From Candidatus Pseudomonas phytovorans (GTDB lineage Bacteria > Pseudomonadota > Gammaproteobacteria > Pseudomonadales > Pseudomonadaceae): 64,000 bases of DNA. Below the pieces are notes generated by a model, which saw nothing but the letters and a program-made list of their open reading frames with translations, was not told the origin of the DNA and made no database searches. This document shows positions 1-10,876 of this stretch, in pieces. Position 1 is the first letter of the stretch. Each line of letters starts with the position of its first letter. The stretch lies in contig CP119325.1 of NCBI GenBank assembly GCA_029202525.1, positions 5,306,001-5,370,000 of the forward strand, read 5' to 3'. The position numbers and the translations under genes were made by a program.

Positions 1-845
1 CCCAGCAGCTGGTGCCCGTCCCCTTCAGCGATCGCGTCGCGCAAGGCGTCGAGATCGCTGCGATATGTATCGAGTGTGCGCAGGACAGCGTCGCGGTTGG
101 CGAGAAAGATGTCGTGCCACATGGTCGGGTCGCTGCCGGCGATTCTTGTGAAATCGCGGAAGCCTCCCGCAGCGTACCGGAAGATCTCGAGGTTTTCATT
201 GCGCTTGGCCAGCGAATCGACCAAACCAAAGGCCAGCAGGTGCGGCAAGTGGCTGGTAGCTGCCAGCACTTCGTCATGGCGCTCGACCGACATATGCTCT
301 ACGTCGGCATCCAGCGCCCGCCACAGGCGGTCGACCAGGGCCAGCGCGGCAGGGTCGGTTTCAGCCAGCGGCGTGAGGATCACTTTGTGTCGACGGAACA
401 GGGTGGCATTGGAGGCCTCTACGCCACTCTGTTCGGAGCCGGCAATGGGGTGGCCGGGAACGAAGCGTGGCAGGCGCTGACCGAAGACCGAACGCGCTTC
501 ACGGACGACGTTGCCTTTGGCGCTGCCGACGTCGGTGATGATCGCATTGCCCAGGTCGAGCTGAGCCAGGCGGGCCAGCACTTTTTCCATGGCCAGGATG
601 GGCACGGCCAGCTGGATGACATCGGCACCGACGCACGCGAGGGCGAGGTCTTCTTCACAGCGGTCGACCACGCCCAGGGCAACGGCCTGCTTGCGCGAGG
701 GGGCGTCCAGATCGACACCGACCACTTCGCGGCACAGGCCGCTTTCACGCAGGCCCTTGGCGAACGAGCCACCGATCAGGCCGAGGCCGACCACGACCAG
801 GCGGTTGATGATTGGCGCGGGTTTGGTTTTTGCTGCTTTTACCAC
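1..845 (-). CDS. tyrA: Prephenate/cyclohexadienyl dehydrogenase (TyrA domain), 3' end outside window
   Basis: NAD(P)-dependent oxidative decarboxylation of prephenate (or dehydrogenation of arogenate) in tyrosine synthesis, in the cytoplasm. The visible 281 residues begin with a Rossmann fold, VVVGLGLIGGSFAKGL near residues 13-28. They continue through ITDVGSAKG, the substrate-site stretch GHPIAGSEQSG and the helical domain motif SHLPHLLAF, all typical of TyrA. The only possible start after the in-frame TGA at 861-863 is GTG at 843-845. The ribosome site in front is weak. The gene runs off the left edge. In the P. putida group this domain is fused to AroA (EPSP synthase), but that part cannot be seen here. 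It lies downstream of pheA in the same direction, separated by a REP pair. Confidence 0.9.
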   Translation of the reverse strand, partial: MVKAAKTKPAPIINRLVVVGLGLIGGSFAKGLRESGLCREVVGVDLDAPSRKQAVALGVVDRCEEDLALACVGADVIQLAVPILAMEKVLARLAQLDLGNAIITDVGSAKGNVVREARSVFGQRLPRFVPGHPIAGSEQSGVEASNATLFRRHKVILTPLAETDPAALALVDRLWRALDADVEHMSVERHDEVLAATSHLPHLLAFGLVDSLAKRNENLEIFRYAAGGFRDFTRIAGSDPTMWHDIFLANRDAVLRTLDTYRSDLDALRDAIAEGDGHQLL

Positions 846-892
846 TGGTGTGAACCCTGTTCAGAAATCTATTTAGCCTGCAAGGGCCATTG

Positions 893-1000
893 GGGCTGCT
901 TTGCAGCCCATCGCGACACAAAGCCGCTCCCACAAGGGATTGCGTACTCCTGTGGGAGCGGCCTTGTGTCGCGATGGGGCGCGAAGCGGCCCCAACCATC
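893..1000. repeat. REP inverted pair (two-layer form) between pheA and tyrA
   Basis: Arms at 907-934 and 951-978 are near-perfect inverted copies of a REP core ending in CCGCTCCCACA, variant GCGACACAAAGCCG. Outside them lies a second palindromic layer: GGGGCTGCTTTGCAGCCC on the left and a GGGCGCGAAGCGGCCCC-like segment on the right. It probably forms a strong hairpin in the RNA that uncouples pheA from tyrA. Confidence 0.9.
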
Positions 1001-1005
1001 TCAGA

Positions 1006-2100
1006 TCAAAGTACCGCCTTCGGATAAGAGCCCAGCACTTTCAGCGCCACGGCCTCCTGGCTGATCTGCTCCAGCACGGCCTTGATCAGCGGGTCGCGGT
1101 GGTGGCCAACGAAGTCGATGAAGAACACGTAGGTCCACTTGCCACTGCGCGACGGACGGGTCTCGATGCGGGTCAGGTCGATGCCGTTCTGGTGGAACGG
1201 CACCAGCAGCTCGTGCAAGGCACCCGGCTTGTTGCTCATCGAAACGATGATCGAAGTCTTGTCGTCGCCGGTCGGCGGCACTTCCTGGCTGCCGATCATC
1301 AAAAAACGCGTGGCGTTGTCCGGGCGGTCTTCGATCTTCTCGGCCAGGCGGGTCAAACCGTACAGGTTGGCCGCCATGTCGCCGGCGATCGCCGCCGAGT
1401 TCCACTCGCCCTTGACCCGCTTGGCCGCCTCGGCATTGCTCGAAACCGCCACGCGCTCCACGTTCGGGTAGTGCGCGTCCAGCCACTTGCGGCACTGGGC
1501 CAGCGACTGGGCGTGGGAGTAGATGCGCGTGATGCTGTCGGTCTTGGTGCTCTCGCCCACCAGCAGGTGGTGGTGAATGCGCAACTCGACTTCGCCGCAA
1601 ATCACCATGTCGTGTTCAAGGAAGCTGTCCAGAGTGTGGCTTACCGCACCTTCGGTGGAGTTTTCCACCGGCACCACGCCAAAGTTGACGGCGCCGGCCG
1701 CCACTTCGCGGAACACTTCGTCGATGGCCGCCATCGGCCGGCTGATCACCGCGTGGCCGAAGTGCTTCATGGCCGCCGCCTGGGTGAAGGTACCCTCAGG
1801 GCCGAGGTAGGCGATTTTCAGCGGCTGCTCCAGGGCCAGGCAGGACGACATGATTTCGCGGAACAAACGCGCCATCTCTTCGTTGCCCAGCGGCCCCTTG
1901 TTGCGCTCCATCACGCGCTTGAGCACTGCGGCCTCACGCTCGGGGCGGTAGAACACCGGCTTCTCGCCTTCTTTCAGCGCCGCCGTCTTGACCCGGGCCA
2001 CTTCTTCGGCGCAACGGGCGCGGTCGCTGATCAGCTCGAGAATCTTCTCGTCGAGGCTGTCGATGCGTACGCGCAGCGCCTTGAGTTCCTGTTCGGACAT
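1006..2100 (-). CDS. pheA: Bifunctional chorismate mutase/prephenate dehydratase (P-protein)
   Basis: Converts chorismate to prephenate and then phenylpyruvate, the committed branch to phenylalanine. The 364 residues split into an N-terminal AroQ chorismate mutase helix bundle (about 1-92, starting MSEQELKALRVRIDSLDEKI), a prephenate dehydratase domain (about 94-275, with YLGPEGTFT and the catalytic NATRFL motif), and a C-terminal ACT domain. The ACT domain has PGALHELL and IETRPSR, the equivalents of the GALV and ESRP feedback motifs for phenylalanine. Length is normal for the family. Its ATG overlaps the serC stop by one base (TGATG), so translation is probably coupled. No hisC homologue lies between pheA and tyrA. 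Confidence 0.97.
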   Translation of the reverse strand: MSEQELKALRVRIDSLDEKILELISDRARCAEEVARVKTAALKEGEKPVFYRPEREAAVLKRVMERNKGPLGNEEMARLFREIMSSCLALEQPLKIAYLGPEGTFTQAAAMKHFGHAVISRPMAAIDEVFREVAAGAVNFGVVPVENSTEGAVSHTLDSFLEHDMVICGEVELRIHHHLLVGESTKTDSITRIYSHAQSLAQCRKWLDAHYPNVERVAVSSNAEAAKRVKGEWNSAAIAGDMAANLYGLTRLAEKIEDRPDNATRFLMIGSQEVPPTGDDKTSIIVSMSNKPGALHELLVPFHQNGIDLTRIETRPSRSGKWTYVFFIDFVGHHRDPLIKAVLEQISQEAVALKVLGSYPKAVL

Positions 2101-3191
2101 CAGCCGTGCTCCTTCTCGAATTCGGCCATGTAGCCAACCAGGGCTTCCACAGCGTCAAGGCCCAGGGCGTTGTAGATGGAGGCGCGCATGCCACCTACCG
2201 AGCGGTGGCCCTTGAGGTTGAGCAGGCCCCGGGCATCGGCGCCGGCGAGGAAGGCCTTGTCCAGGCGCTCGTCAGCCAGGCGGAACGGCACGTTCATCCA
2301 CGAACGGGCGTTGACGCTGATCGGGTTGGAGTAGAAGTCGCTGCTGTCGATGAAGCCGTACAGGCGTTCTTTCTTGGCGCGGTTGCGCTGCTCCATGGCG
2401 TCAACGCCACCGTGCTCTTTCAGCCACTCGAAGACCAGGCCCGAGAGGTACCACGAGTAGGTGGCCGGGGTGTTGTACATCGAGCCGTTGTCAGCCGAAA
2501 CCTTGTAGTCGAGCATGGTCGGGCAGCTGCTGCGGGCGCGGCCCAGCAGGTCTTCACGCACAATGACCACCACCAGGCCGCTGGGGCCGATGTTCTTCTG
2601 CGCGCCAGCGTAGATCAGGCCGAACTGCGACACGTCGATGGGGCGCGAGAGGATGTCGGAGGACATGTCGACCACCAGCGGCACATCGCCAGTCTGCGGC
2701 ACCCAGTCAAACTGCAGGCCACCAATGGTCTCGTTGGACGCATAGTGCACGTAGGCAGCGTTCTTGGTCAGGCTCCAGTCGTTCTGGCCTGGAATATTCA
2801 GGTAGTCGTAAGGCTTGGCACTGGCGGCGACGTTGATGTTGCCGAAGCGGCGCGCTTCTTCGATGGCCTTTTTCGACCAGATGCCGGTTTCGATGTAGTC
2901 GGCGGTGCCGCTTTCCGGCAGCAGGTTCAGCGGAATTTCGGCGAATTGCTGGCTGGCGCCGCCCTGCAGGAACAGCACTTTGTAGTTGGAGGGGACGGAC
3001 AGCAGGTCACGCAGGTCCTGCTCGGCCTTTTCGGCGATGGCCACGTAGTCGTCGCTGCGATGGCTCATCTCCATCACCGACAAGCCCTTGCCGCGCCAGT
3101 CCAGCATCTCTGCCTGGGCGCGCTGCAACACAGCATCAGGAAGCGCGGCAGGGCCTGCGCAGAAGTTAAAGGCTCGTTTGCTCACATCCAC
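2100..3191 (-). CDS. serC: Phosphoserine aminotransferase
   Basis: PLP-dependent transamination of 3-phosphohydroxypyruvate with glutamate (serine synthesis); the same enzyme also serves pyridoxal phosphate synthesis. The 363 residues start RAFNFCAGPAALPDAVL, the classic SerC N-terminus. The PLP lysine is K199 in GLIYAGAQKNIGPSG. The substrate-binding region LFLQGGASQQFAEIP and the C-terminal GGMRASIYNA segment are intact. It is downstream of gyrA and translationally coupled to pheA, the usual pseudomonad gyrA-serC-pheA-tyrA order. A REP pair and a terminator separate it from gyrA, so it probably has its own promoter in 3192-3275. Confidence 0.97.
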   Translation of the reverse strand: MDVSKRAFNFCAGPAALPDAVLQRAQAEMLDWRGKGLSVMEMSHRSDDYVAIAEKAEQDLRDLLSVPSNYKVLFLQGGASQQFAEIPLNLLPESGTADYIETGIWSKKAIEEARRFGNINVAASAKPYDYLNIPGQNDWSLTKNAAYVHYASNETIGGLQFDWVPQTGDVPLVVDMSSDILSRPIDVSQFGLIYAGAQKNIGPSGLVVVIVREDLLGRARSSCPTMLDYKVSADNGSMYNTPATYSWYLSGLVFEWLKEHGGVDAMEQRNRAKKERLYGFIDSSDFYSNPISVNARSWMNVPFRLADERLDKAFLAGADARGLLNLKGHRSVGGMRASIYNALGLDAVEALVGYMAEFEKEHG

Positions 3192-3257
3192 TCTCGCTCT
3201 GCCAAATGTACAAATTCGTGATCCGGTGCCGACCAGCTTGAAACTGTATCGCCTGCC

Positions 3258-3378
3258 ATAGGCCTGCTTTGCAGGCCATCGCCGGCAAGCCAGCTCCCAC
3301 AGGGATCGCGCAAAGCCAAAGCTGGCGCTTTACCTGTGGGAGCTGGCTTGCCGGCGATGGGGCGCGCAGCGGCCCCAA
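3258..3378. repeat. REP inverted pair (two-layer form) between gyrA and serC
   Basis: Perfect 28-bp arms at 3276-3303 and 3333-3360 (core GCCGGCAAGCCAGCTCCCAC). The flanking second layer is GGCCTGCTTTGCAGGCC on the left and GGGGCGCGCAGCGGCCCC on the right. Confidence 0.92.
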
Positions 3379-3398
3379 AGGCCAGGTCTAATCGGTCA

Positions 3399-3424
3399 AA
3401 CGGGGCGACCTTGGTCGCCCCGTT
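3399..3424 (-). terminator. Rho-independent-type terminator of gyrA
   Basis: A perfect 12-bp stem (AACGGGGCGACC / GGTCGCCCCGTT) with a 2-base spacer sits 17 bases past the gyrA stop. On the minus strand it is followed by a short T run (GTTTGACC), so the tail is modest but the stem is strong. Confidence 0.75.
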
Positions 3425-3440
3425 CGGGTTTTACACTTGC

Positions 3441-6206
<2,766 letters not shown>

Positions 6207-6574
6207 GAGAAGCCTGATTCCTTTTTTCGGGTGAAACTTCGCAGCTCCATCAAGGGCCGAACGAAGCTCGCCGCCGCAGCGCATAGGGGTGCGACGACTT
6301 ACGACAAATCAATGAGTTGTGCCATGGACTTGCGCAATGAAGGCCGCCGTGATGGGCGGTCTTGGAAACTGCCGGATGTTATCACAAAGGCGGGGGCGGT
6401 GGGGAGATGTGGCAGGTGGTCTCGGACCGGTTTGAATCTTGATTTTTTATTGCCTGTACCGGCCTCTTCGCGGGACAAGCCCGCTCCCACAGGTCCATCA
6501 CTGCCCTTAGGGTCTGTGATATCCCTGTGGGAGCGGGCTTGTCCCGCGAAGAGGCCGGTACAGGCAGCACATAA
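6207..6574. other. gyrA upstream region with REP pair
   Basis: This 368-base gap holds no credible gene. Part next to gyrA (about 6207-6400) must carry the gyrA promoter. On the minus strand a TTGTCG followed 16 bases later by TATGCG is a possible sigma-70 pair, but this is weak. The rest is the REP pair listed separately. Confidence 0.6.
6453..6564. repeat. REP inverted pair (classical form) between mtnA and gyrA
   Basis: Perfect 41-bp arms at 6453-6493 and 6524-6564 (CCTGTACCGGCCTCTTCGCG.. to ..CTCCCACAGG) around a 30-bp spacer. This is one of the longest perfect inverted pairs in the window. Confidence 0.95.
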
Positions 6575-7651
6575 TCAATGCAGGCGCTTGCGGCAGATGA
6601 GTTGAGCCAGCTTGGCAGTATCCGGCCGCTCCACGATGCCACGCTCGGTCACGATCACATCGATCAGGTCGGCCGGGGTCACGTCGAACACCGGGTTGAA
6701 CACCTCGACCCCCGGTGCCACCCGGGCCCCGCCAAAGTCCAGCCACTCATCGGCATCACGCTCTTCCAGCGGGATATCCTCGCCCGTGGCCAGGTTCAGG
6801 TCGATGCTGGTGCTCGGCGCCACCACCATGAAACGCACACCATGGTGCATGGCACTGACCGCCAGCTGGTAGGTGCCGATCTTGCTGGCCACATCGCCAT
6901 TGGCAGCGATGCAGTCCGCCCCCACCACCACCCAGGTAATGCCCTTGGTCTTCATCAGGTGTGCCAGCGCCGAGTCGGCGCACAGGGTTACCGGGATACC
7001 TTCGTTGGCCAGTTCCCAGCCAGTCAGGCGCGAGCCCTGCAGCCAGGGACGGGTCTCACCGGCGTACACCCGCTCGACCATACCCTCCAGGTAGCCGGCC
7101 CGGATCACCCCCAGGGCAGTGCCAAAGCCGCCGCTGGCCAGGGCGCCGGCGTTGCCGTAGGTAAGCAGGGTCTGGGCATTGCCCTGATGGCGACGGATCA
7201 GTTCGATGCCCTGCTGGGCCATGGTCAGGTTGGCTTCACGGTCACTTTCGTGAATGGCCAGCGCCTCGGCCTCCAGCGCTGCCAGCACGTCTTCTTCCGG
7301 GCGCAGGCGCAGCAGGCGCTCGCGCATGCGGTTCAGCGCCCAGAACAGGTTGGCCGCGGTGGGGCGCGCTTCGGCAAGGGTGAGGAAGTCTTCTTCAAGG
7401 TCCATTTCCCAGTCGCCACCCTCGGCCAGCCGCTCCTCCACGGCCAGCACCAGGCCGTAGGCCGCGGCAATGCCAATGGCCGAGGCGCCACGCACTGCCA
7501 TATCGCGGATTGCCGCCGCTACCTGCGCAACATTGTCGCAGGCCAGCCAGCGTTCTTCCGACGGCAGCAGGCGCTGGTCGAGCAGGTGCAAGATGCCGCC
7601 CTGCCAGCGGATCCCGGTCACCTTCTCCGCCGCCAAAAGTCGCTCGCGCAT
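6575..7651 (-). CDS. mtnA: S-methyl-5-thioribose-1-phosphate isomerase
   Basis: Isomerises methylthioribose-1-phosphate to methylthioribulose-1-phosphate in the methionine salvage pathway. It belongs to the eIF2B-alpha-like fold family. ATG 7651 is preceded by GGGGAGAGG and gives 358 residues (MRERLLAAEKVTGI), the usual length. Extension to 7762 would run into the ubiG leader. Conserved stretches include the MAVRGASAIGIAAAYG loop, LLTYGNAGALASGGFGTALG with the presumed catalytic cysteine region (VTLCADSA) nearby, VVVGADCIAANGDVASKIGTY, and the C-terminal NPVFDVTPADLI. It is divergent from ubiG. Confidence 0.95.
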   Translation of the reverse strand: MRERLLAAEKVTGIRWQGGILHLLDQRLLPSEERWLACDNVAQVAAAIRDMAVRGASAIGIAAAYGLVLAVEERLAEGGDWEMDLEEDFLTLAEARPTAANLFWALNRMRERLLRLRPEEDVLAALEAEALAIHESDREANLTMAQQGIELIRRHQGNAQTLLTYGNAGALASGGFGTALGVIRAGYLEGMVERVYAGETRPWLQGSRLTGWELANEGIPVTLCADSALAHLMKTKGITWVVVGADCIAANGDVASKIGTYQLAVSAMHHGVRFMVVAPSTSIDLNLATGEDIPLEERDADEWLDFGGARVAPGVEVFNPVFDVTPADLIDVIVTERGIVERPDTAKLAQLICRKRLH

Positions 7652-7761
7652 CGCCTCTCCCCGTCGTTCGCATGTCAAAAGCCGGCGATTATAGCGACCC
7701 TGGGGGCCGAGCGCTCGGGTATACTCCGGCGCAATTTTGCGAAGTTTCAGAGGACTGTTCA

Positions 7762-8460
7762 ATGAGCAACGTCGACCGCGCCGAAATCGCCAAGTTCGAA
7801 GCGCTGGCCCACCGTTGGTGGGACCGCGAAAGCGAGTTCAAGCCGCTGCACGAAATCAACCCGCTGCGCGTCAACTGGATCGACGAGCGGGCCAGCCTGG
7901 CCGGCAAGAAAGTGCTGGACGTAGGCTGCGGCGGCGGCATCCTCAGCGAAGCCATGGCCCTGCGCGGCGCCACGGTAACCGGTATCGACATGGGCGAGGC
8001 ACCGCTTGCCGTGGCCCGGCTGCACCAGCTGGAATCTGGCGTTGAGGTGGAATACCGGCAGATCACCGCCGAAGCCCTGGCCGAAGAGATGCCTGAACAG
8101 TTCGACGTGGTCACCTGCCTGGAAATGCTCGAACACGTGCCCGACCCGTCTTCGGTGATTCGCGCCTGCTTCCGTATGGTCAAGCCGGGCGGCCAGGTGT
8201 TCTTCTCCACCATCAACCGCAACCCGAAGGCCTACATGCTGGCCATCGTCGGCGCCGAGTACATCCTGAAGATGCTGCCGCGCGGCACCCATGACTTCAA
8301 GAAGTTCATCCGCCCGTCCGAGCTCGGTGCCTGGAGCCGCGACGCCGGCCTGCAGGTGAAGGACATCATCGGCCTCACCTACAACCCGCTGACCAAGCAC
8401 TACAAGCTCAACAGCGACGTCGACGTCAACTACATGATCCAGACCCTGCGCGAGGAATAA
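7762..8460 (+). CDS. ubiG: Ubiquinone biosynthesis bifunctional O-methyltransferase
   Basis: SAM-dependent O-methyltransferase that acts twice in ubiquinone synthesis (on the 2-polyprenyl-6-hydroxyphenol and the demethylubiquinol intermediates). It is associated with the inner membrane. The 232 residues contain the SAM-binding motif VLDVGCGGGILSE at 51-63, a second motif VTGIDMGEAPLAVA, and the family stretch FDVVTCLEMLEHVPDPSSV. The start ATG follows AGAGGA with good spacing. Only two bases separate its stop from mupP, so the two are cotranscribed. Confidence 0.97.
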   Translation: MSNVDRAEIAKFEALAHRWWDRESEFKPLHEINPLRVNWIDERASLAGKKVLDVGCGGGILSEAMALRGATVTGIDMGEAPLAVARLHQLESGVEVEYRQITAEALAEEMPEQFDVVTCLEMLEHVPDPSSVIRACFRMVKPGGQVFFSTINRNPKAYMLAIVGAEYILKMLPRGTHDFKKFIRPSELGAWSRDAGLQVKDIIGLTYNPLTKHYKLNSDVDVNYMIQTLREE

Positions 8461-8462
8461 GC

Positions 8463-9134
8463 ATGCGTTTGCGAGCAGTACTCTTCGACATGGACGGCAC
8501 CTTGCTCGACACGGCGCCGGACTTCATCGCCATCTGCCAGGCCATGCTCGCCGAACGCGGCCTGCCGGCCATCGACGACCAGCGTATCCGTGACGTGATT
8601 TCCGGTGGCGCACGCGCCATGGTCGCCGCCACCTTCGCCATGGACCCGGACGCCGAAGGCTTCGAGGCCCTGCGCCTGGAGTTTCTTGAGCGCTACCAGC
8701 GCGACTGCGCGGTGCACAGCAAGCTGTACGACGGCATGGCCGAGCTGCTGGCCGACATCGAGAAAGGCAACCTGCTGTGGGGCGTGGTCACCAACAAGCC
8801 GGTGCGCTTCGCCGAGCCGATCATGCAGCAGCTGGGCCTGGCCGAGCGCTCGGCACTGCTGATCTGCCCGGACCACGTGAAGAACAGCAAGCCTGACCCC
8901 GAGCCGCTGATCCTGGCCTGCAAAACCCTGAACCTGGACCCGGCCAGCGTGCTGTTCGTCGGCGACGACCTGCGCGACATCGAGTCTGGCCGCGACGCCG
9001 GCACCCGTACGGCAGCCGTGCGCTACGGCTATATTCACCCAGAGGACAACCCCAACAACTGGGGCGCCGACGTGGTGGTGGACCACCCGCTGGAACTGCG
9101 CAAGGTTATCGACAGCGCGCTGTGTGGCTGCTGA
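8463..9134 (+). CDS. mupP: HAD phosphatase, N-acetylmuramic acid 6-phosphate phosphatase (MupP)
   Basis: HAD-superfamily phosphatase of 223 residues with the nucleophile motif FDMDGTLLD (D9, D11), the motif II stretch GVVTNKP, a motif III lysine in NSKPDPEP and the acidic motif IV FVGDDLRDIESG. On sequence alone it looks like a phosphoglycolate phosphatase (Gph). In pseudomonads the gene directly behind ubiG is MupP, which dephosphorylates MurNAc-6-phosphate in the peptidoglycan recycling route that bypasses de novo UDP-MurNAc synthesis and affects fosfomycin tolerance. The specific assignment rests on this position, the HAD phosphatase role on sequence. Confidence 0.8.
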   Translation: MRLRAVLFDMDGTLLDTAPDFIAICQAMLAERGLPAIDDQRIRDVISGGARAMVAATFAMDPDAEGFEALRLEFLERYQRDCAVHSKLYDGMAELLADIEKGNLLWGVVTNKPVRFAEPIMQQLGLAERSALLICPDHVKNSKPDPEPLILACKTLNLDPASVLFVGDDLRDIESGRDAGTRTAAVRYGYIHPEDNPNNWGADVVVDHPLELRKVIDSALCGC

Positions 9135-9157
9135 GTTGTAACGGCTGACGACTGACA

Positions 9158-9244
9158 CTGTGGGAGCGGGCATGCCCGCGAAGCAGGCACTGCGGTGGAT
9201 GGCACCGGCTTTGCCGGTGTTCGCGGGCGCGCCCGCTCCCACAG
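9158..9244. repeat. REP inverted pair, reversed orientation, between mupP and yciK
   Basis: Arms of 25 bp at 9158-9182 and 9220-9244. Here the left copy reads CTGTGGGAGCGGG.. and the right copy ..CCCGCTCCCACAG, opposite to most other pairs in the window (heads outward). The spacer itself contains a small palindrome (CACCGGCTTTGCCGGTG). Confidence 0.9.
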
Positions 9245-9280
9245 GGTTAGGCGCTACCCAATGAACAAGGGAAAAATCTG

Positions 9281-10021
9281 ATGTTCGACTACACCGCCCG
9301 CCCCGACCTGCTGCAAGGCCGGGTCATCCTGGTTACCGGCGCCGGCCGCGGCATTGGTGCCGCTGCCGCCAAGGCTTACGCTGCGCTGGGCGCCACCGTA
9401 CTGCTGCTGGGCAAGACCGAAGCCAACCTGAACGAGGTCTACGACCAGATCGAAGCCGCCGGGCACCCGCAACCGGTGGTCATCCCGTTCAACCTGGAAA
9501 CGGCCCTGCCCCACCAGTACGACGAGTTGGCCGTGATGATCGAAGACCAGTTCGGCCGCCTGGACGGCCTGCTGAACAACGCCTCGATCATTGGCCCGCG
9601 CACGCCGCTGGAACAGTTGTCGGGCGACAACTTCATGCGCGTGATGCACGTCAACGTTGATGCCACCTTCATGCTCACCAGCACACTGTTGCCACTGCTA
9701 AAGCTCTCGGAAGACGCTTCTGTGGTGTTCACCAGCAGCAGCGTCGGGCGCAAGGGCCGGGCCTACTGGGGCGCCTATGGCGTGTCCAAGTTCGCCACCG
9801 AGGGCCTGATGCAGACCCTGGCTGACGAGCTGGAAGGCGTGGCGCCGGTGCGCTCCAACAGCATCAACCCGGGCGCAACACGTACGGCGATGCGGGCCCA
9901 GGCTTACCCTAGCGAAAACCCGCAGGCCAACCCATTGCCGGAGGAGATCATGCCGGTGTATGTGTACCTGATGGGGCCGGACAGCAAGGCGGTAAACGGA
10001 CAGGCGCTCAACGCCCAGTAA
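9281..10021 (+). CDS. yciK: YciK-family short-chain dehydrogenase/reductase
   Basis: NAD(P)-dependent oxidoreductase of the classical SDR family, substrate unknown. The 246 residues carry the cofactor motif TGAGRGIG (19-26), the NNAS stretch near 99-102, the catalytic serine region FTSSSVGRKG and the Y166-xxx-K170 pair (YGVSK). The N-terminus FDYTARPDLLQGRVILVTG and the overall length are those of the YciK subfamily, commonly found next to ubiG/mupP in pseudomonads. The start is preceded by a purine-rich AAGGGAAAA. The REP pair upstream separates it from mupP, but it may still be read through. Confidence 0.88.
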   Translation: MFDYTARPDLLQGRVILVTGAGRGIGAAAAKAYAALGATVLLLGKTEANLNEVYDQIEAAGHPQPVVIPFNLETALPHQYDELAVMIEDQFGRLDGLLNNASIIGPRTPLEQLSGDNFMRVMHVNVDATFMLTSTLLPLLKLSEDASVVFTSSSVGRKGRAYWGAYGVSKFATEGLMQTLADELEGVAPVRSNSINPGATRTAMRAQAYPSENPQANPLPEEIMPVYVYLMGPDSKAVNGQALNAQ

Positions 10022-10035
10022 GGCTTGAGAATGCC

Positions 10036-10054
10036 GGGGCTGCTTTGCAGCCCC
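10036..10054. terminator. Short hairpin between convergent yciK and the TenA-like gene
   Basis: GGGGCTGC-TTT-GCAGCCCC forms an 8-bp GC-only stem. The same sequence is the outer layer of the two-layer REP pairs, so this is probably a solitary REP relic serving as a bidirectional terminator. It has no T tract. Confidence 0.55.
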
Positions 10055-10060
10055 AAGGCC

Positions 10061-10846
10061 TTACCCCGCTGCCAACGCCGGGCGCAAGCGGCCTTGCTGA
10101 CGCCCTTCCAGCTGCATGCACCGTTCCAGAAACAGGTACATGCAGTCGTAACTCTTGCAAATCGCCCTGCGCAGCTCGGTACGCAAGCCCAGGCTCGGGT
10201 TCTCGCCGGCCAGGGTGCAGATGATCTCCAGCGCCTCCCACGGGTGCGCATCGTCATACTGGGCATGCATTTTCAGCCACTTCATCGCCCGTTTACGCCC
10301 TTCCTCAGGAAACCCCTGGGCGTAGGTGTCGGTCGAGCACACCACCGCCGACCACTCCCCGGTTGCACCCTCGATGGCGTAGTTGGTCGCCGCCATGGAA
10401 ATGGCCAGGTTCTCGGTGGCGCACACCCGCCAGCACCAGTCGTTCAGGCCGTTCAGCTCGGGCGGCACTTCCTGGGCCTGCATTTCATGCAGGTGCACAC
10501 CATGGGCCTGACACCAGTTCACCCAGTAGTCGGCATGGTTGAGCTCGACACGGATGTTGCGCATCAGCCAGCGCCGCGCCATGTCTTCGCCCTGATGGCG
10601 GCCATAGCGGGTCTTGGTCAGGTTATGGGCCATGTACAGCGAGAATTGCTCAACCACCGGCCAGCCACCGATAAGGTACTGACGAATGGTCGATTGCTTG
10701 AGCTGGCCGTCGCGCAGGCGCCCGTAGAACTCATGCTCCACTACCCGGCGCTTGCTCTCACGGCAGTCATCAATCAACTGCTGGGCCCATTGGGGATAGC
10801 TGGCGGGGTCCATCAAAGGCCCGATACGAACGAATGCATCAATCAC
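10061..10846 (-). CDS. TenA/PqqC-like heme-oxygenase-fold protein (possible di-metal oxidase)
   Basis: All-helical protein of 261 residues in the TenA/PqqC/heme-oxygenase-like superfamily; the exact reaction is unknown. It is often annotated as a TenA family regulator, but no DNA-binding domain is visible. The residues E101 and H104 (NIRVELNHADYW), E145 (CATENLAIS) and H194-xxx-D198-xx-H201 (KMHAQYDDAH) match in order the metal ligands of heme-oxygenase-like di-iron oxidases such as CADD. It may therefore be a metal-dependent oxidase and not a thiaminase. I place the start at MIDAFVRIGP. It is convergent with yciK and lies 30 bases after the GGDEF/EAL gene in the same direction. Confidence 0.75.
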   Translation of the reverse strand: MIDAFVRIGPLMDPASYPQWAQQLIDDCRESKRRVVEHEFYGRLRDGQLKQSTIRQYLIGGWPVVEQFSLYMAHNLTKTRYGRHQGEDMARRWLMRNIRVELNHADYWVNWCQAHGVHLHEMQAQEVPPELNGLNDWCWRVCATENLAISMAATNYAIEGATGEWSAVVCSTDTYAQGFPEEGRKRAMKWLKMHAQYDDAHPWEALEIICTLAGENPSLGLRTELRRAICKSYDCMYLFLERCMQLEGRQQGRLRPALAAG

Positions 10847-10876
10847 TTTCAGCTCCTTGATCCTTGTGATTTATCG

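Noticed and set aside
8463..9134. Annotating the HAD gene as phosphoglycolate phosphatase gph
   Set aside because: Sequence motifs alone do not separate the two; the position directly behind ubiG is that of mupP in pseudomonads.
10061..10846. Calling the TenA-like gene tenA or pqqC
   Set aside because: No thiaminase cysteine pattern was recognised, there are no thiamine or pqq neighbours, and the metal-ligand pattern points elsewhere.
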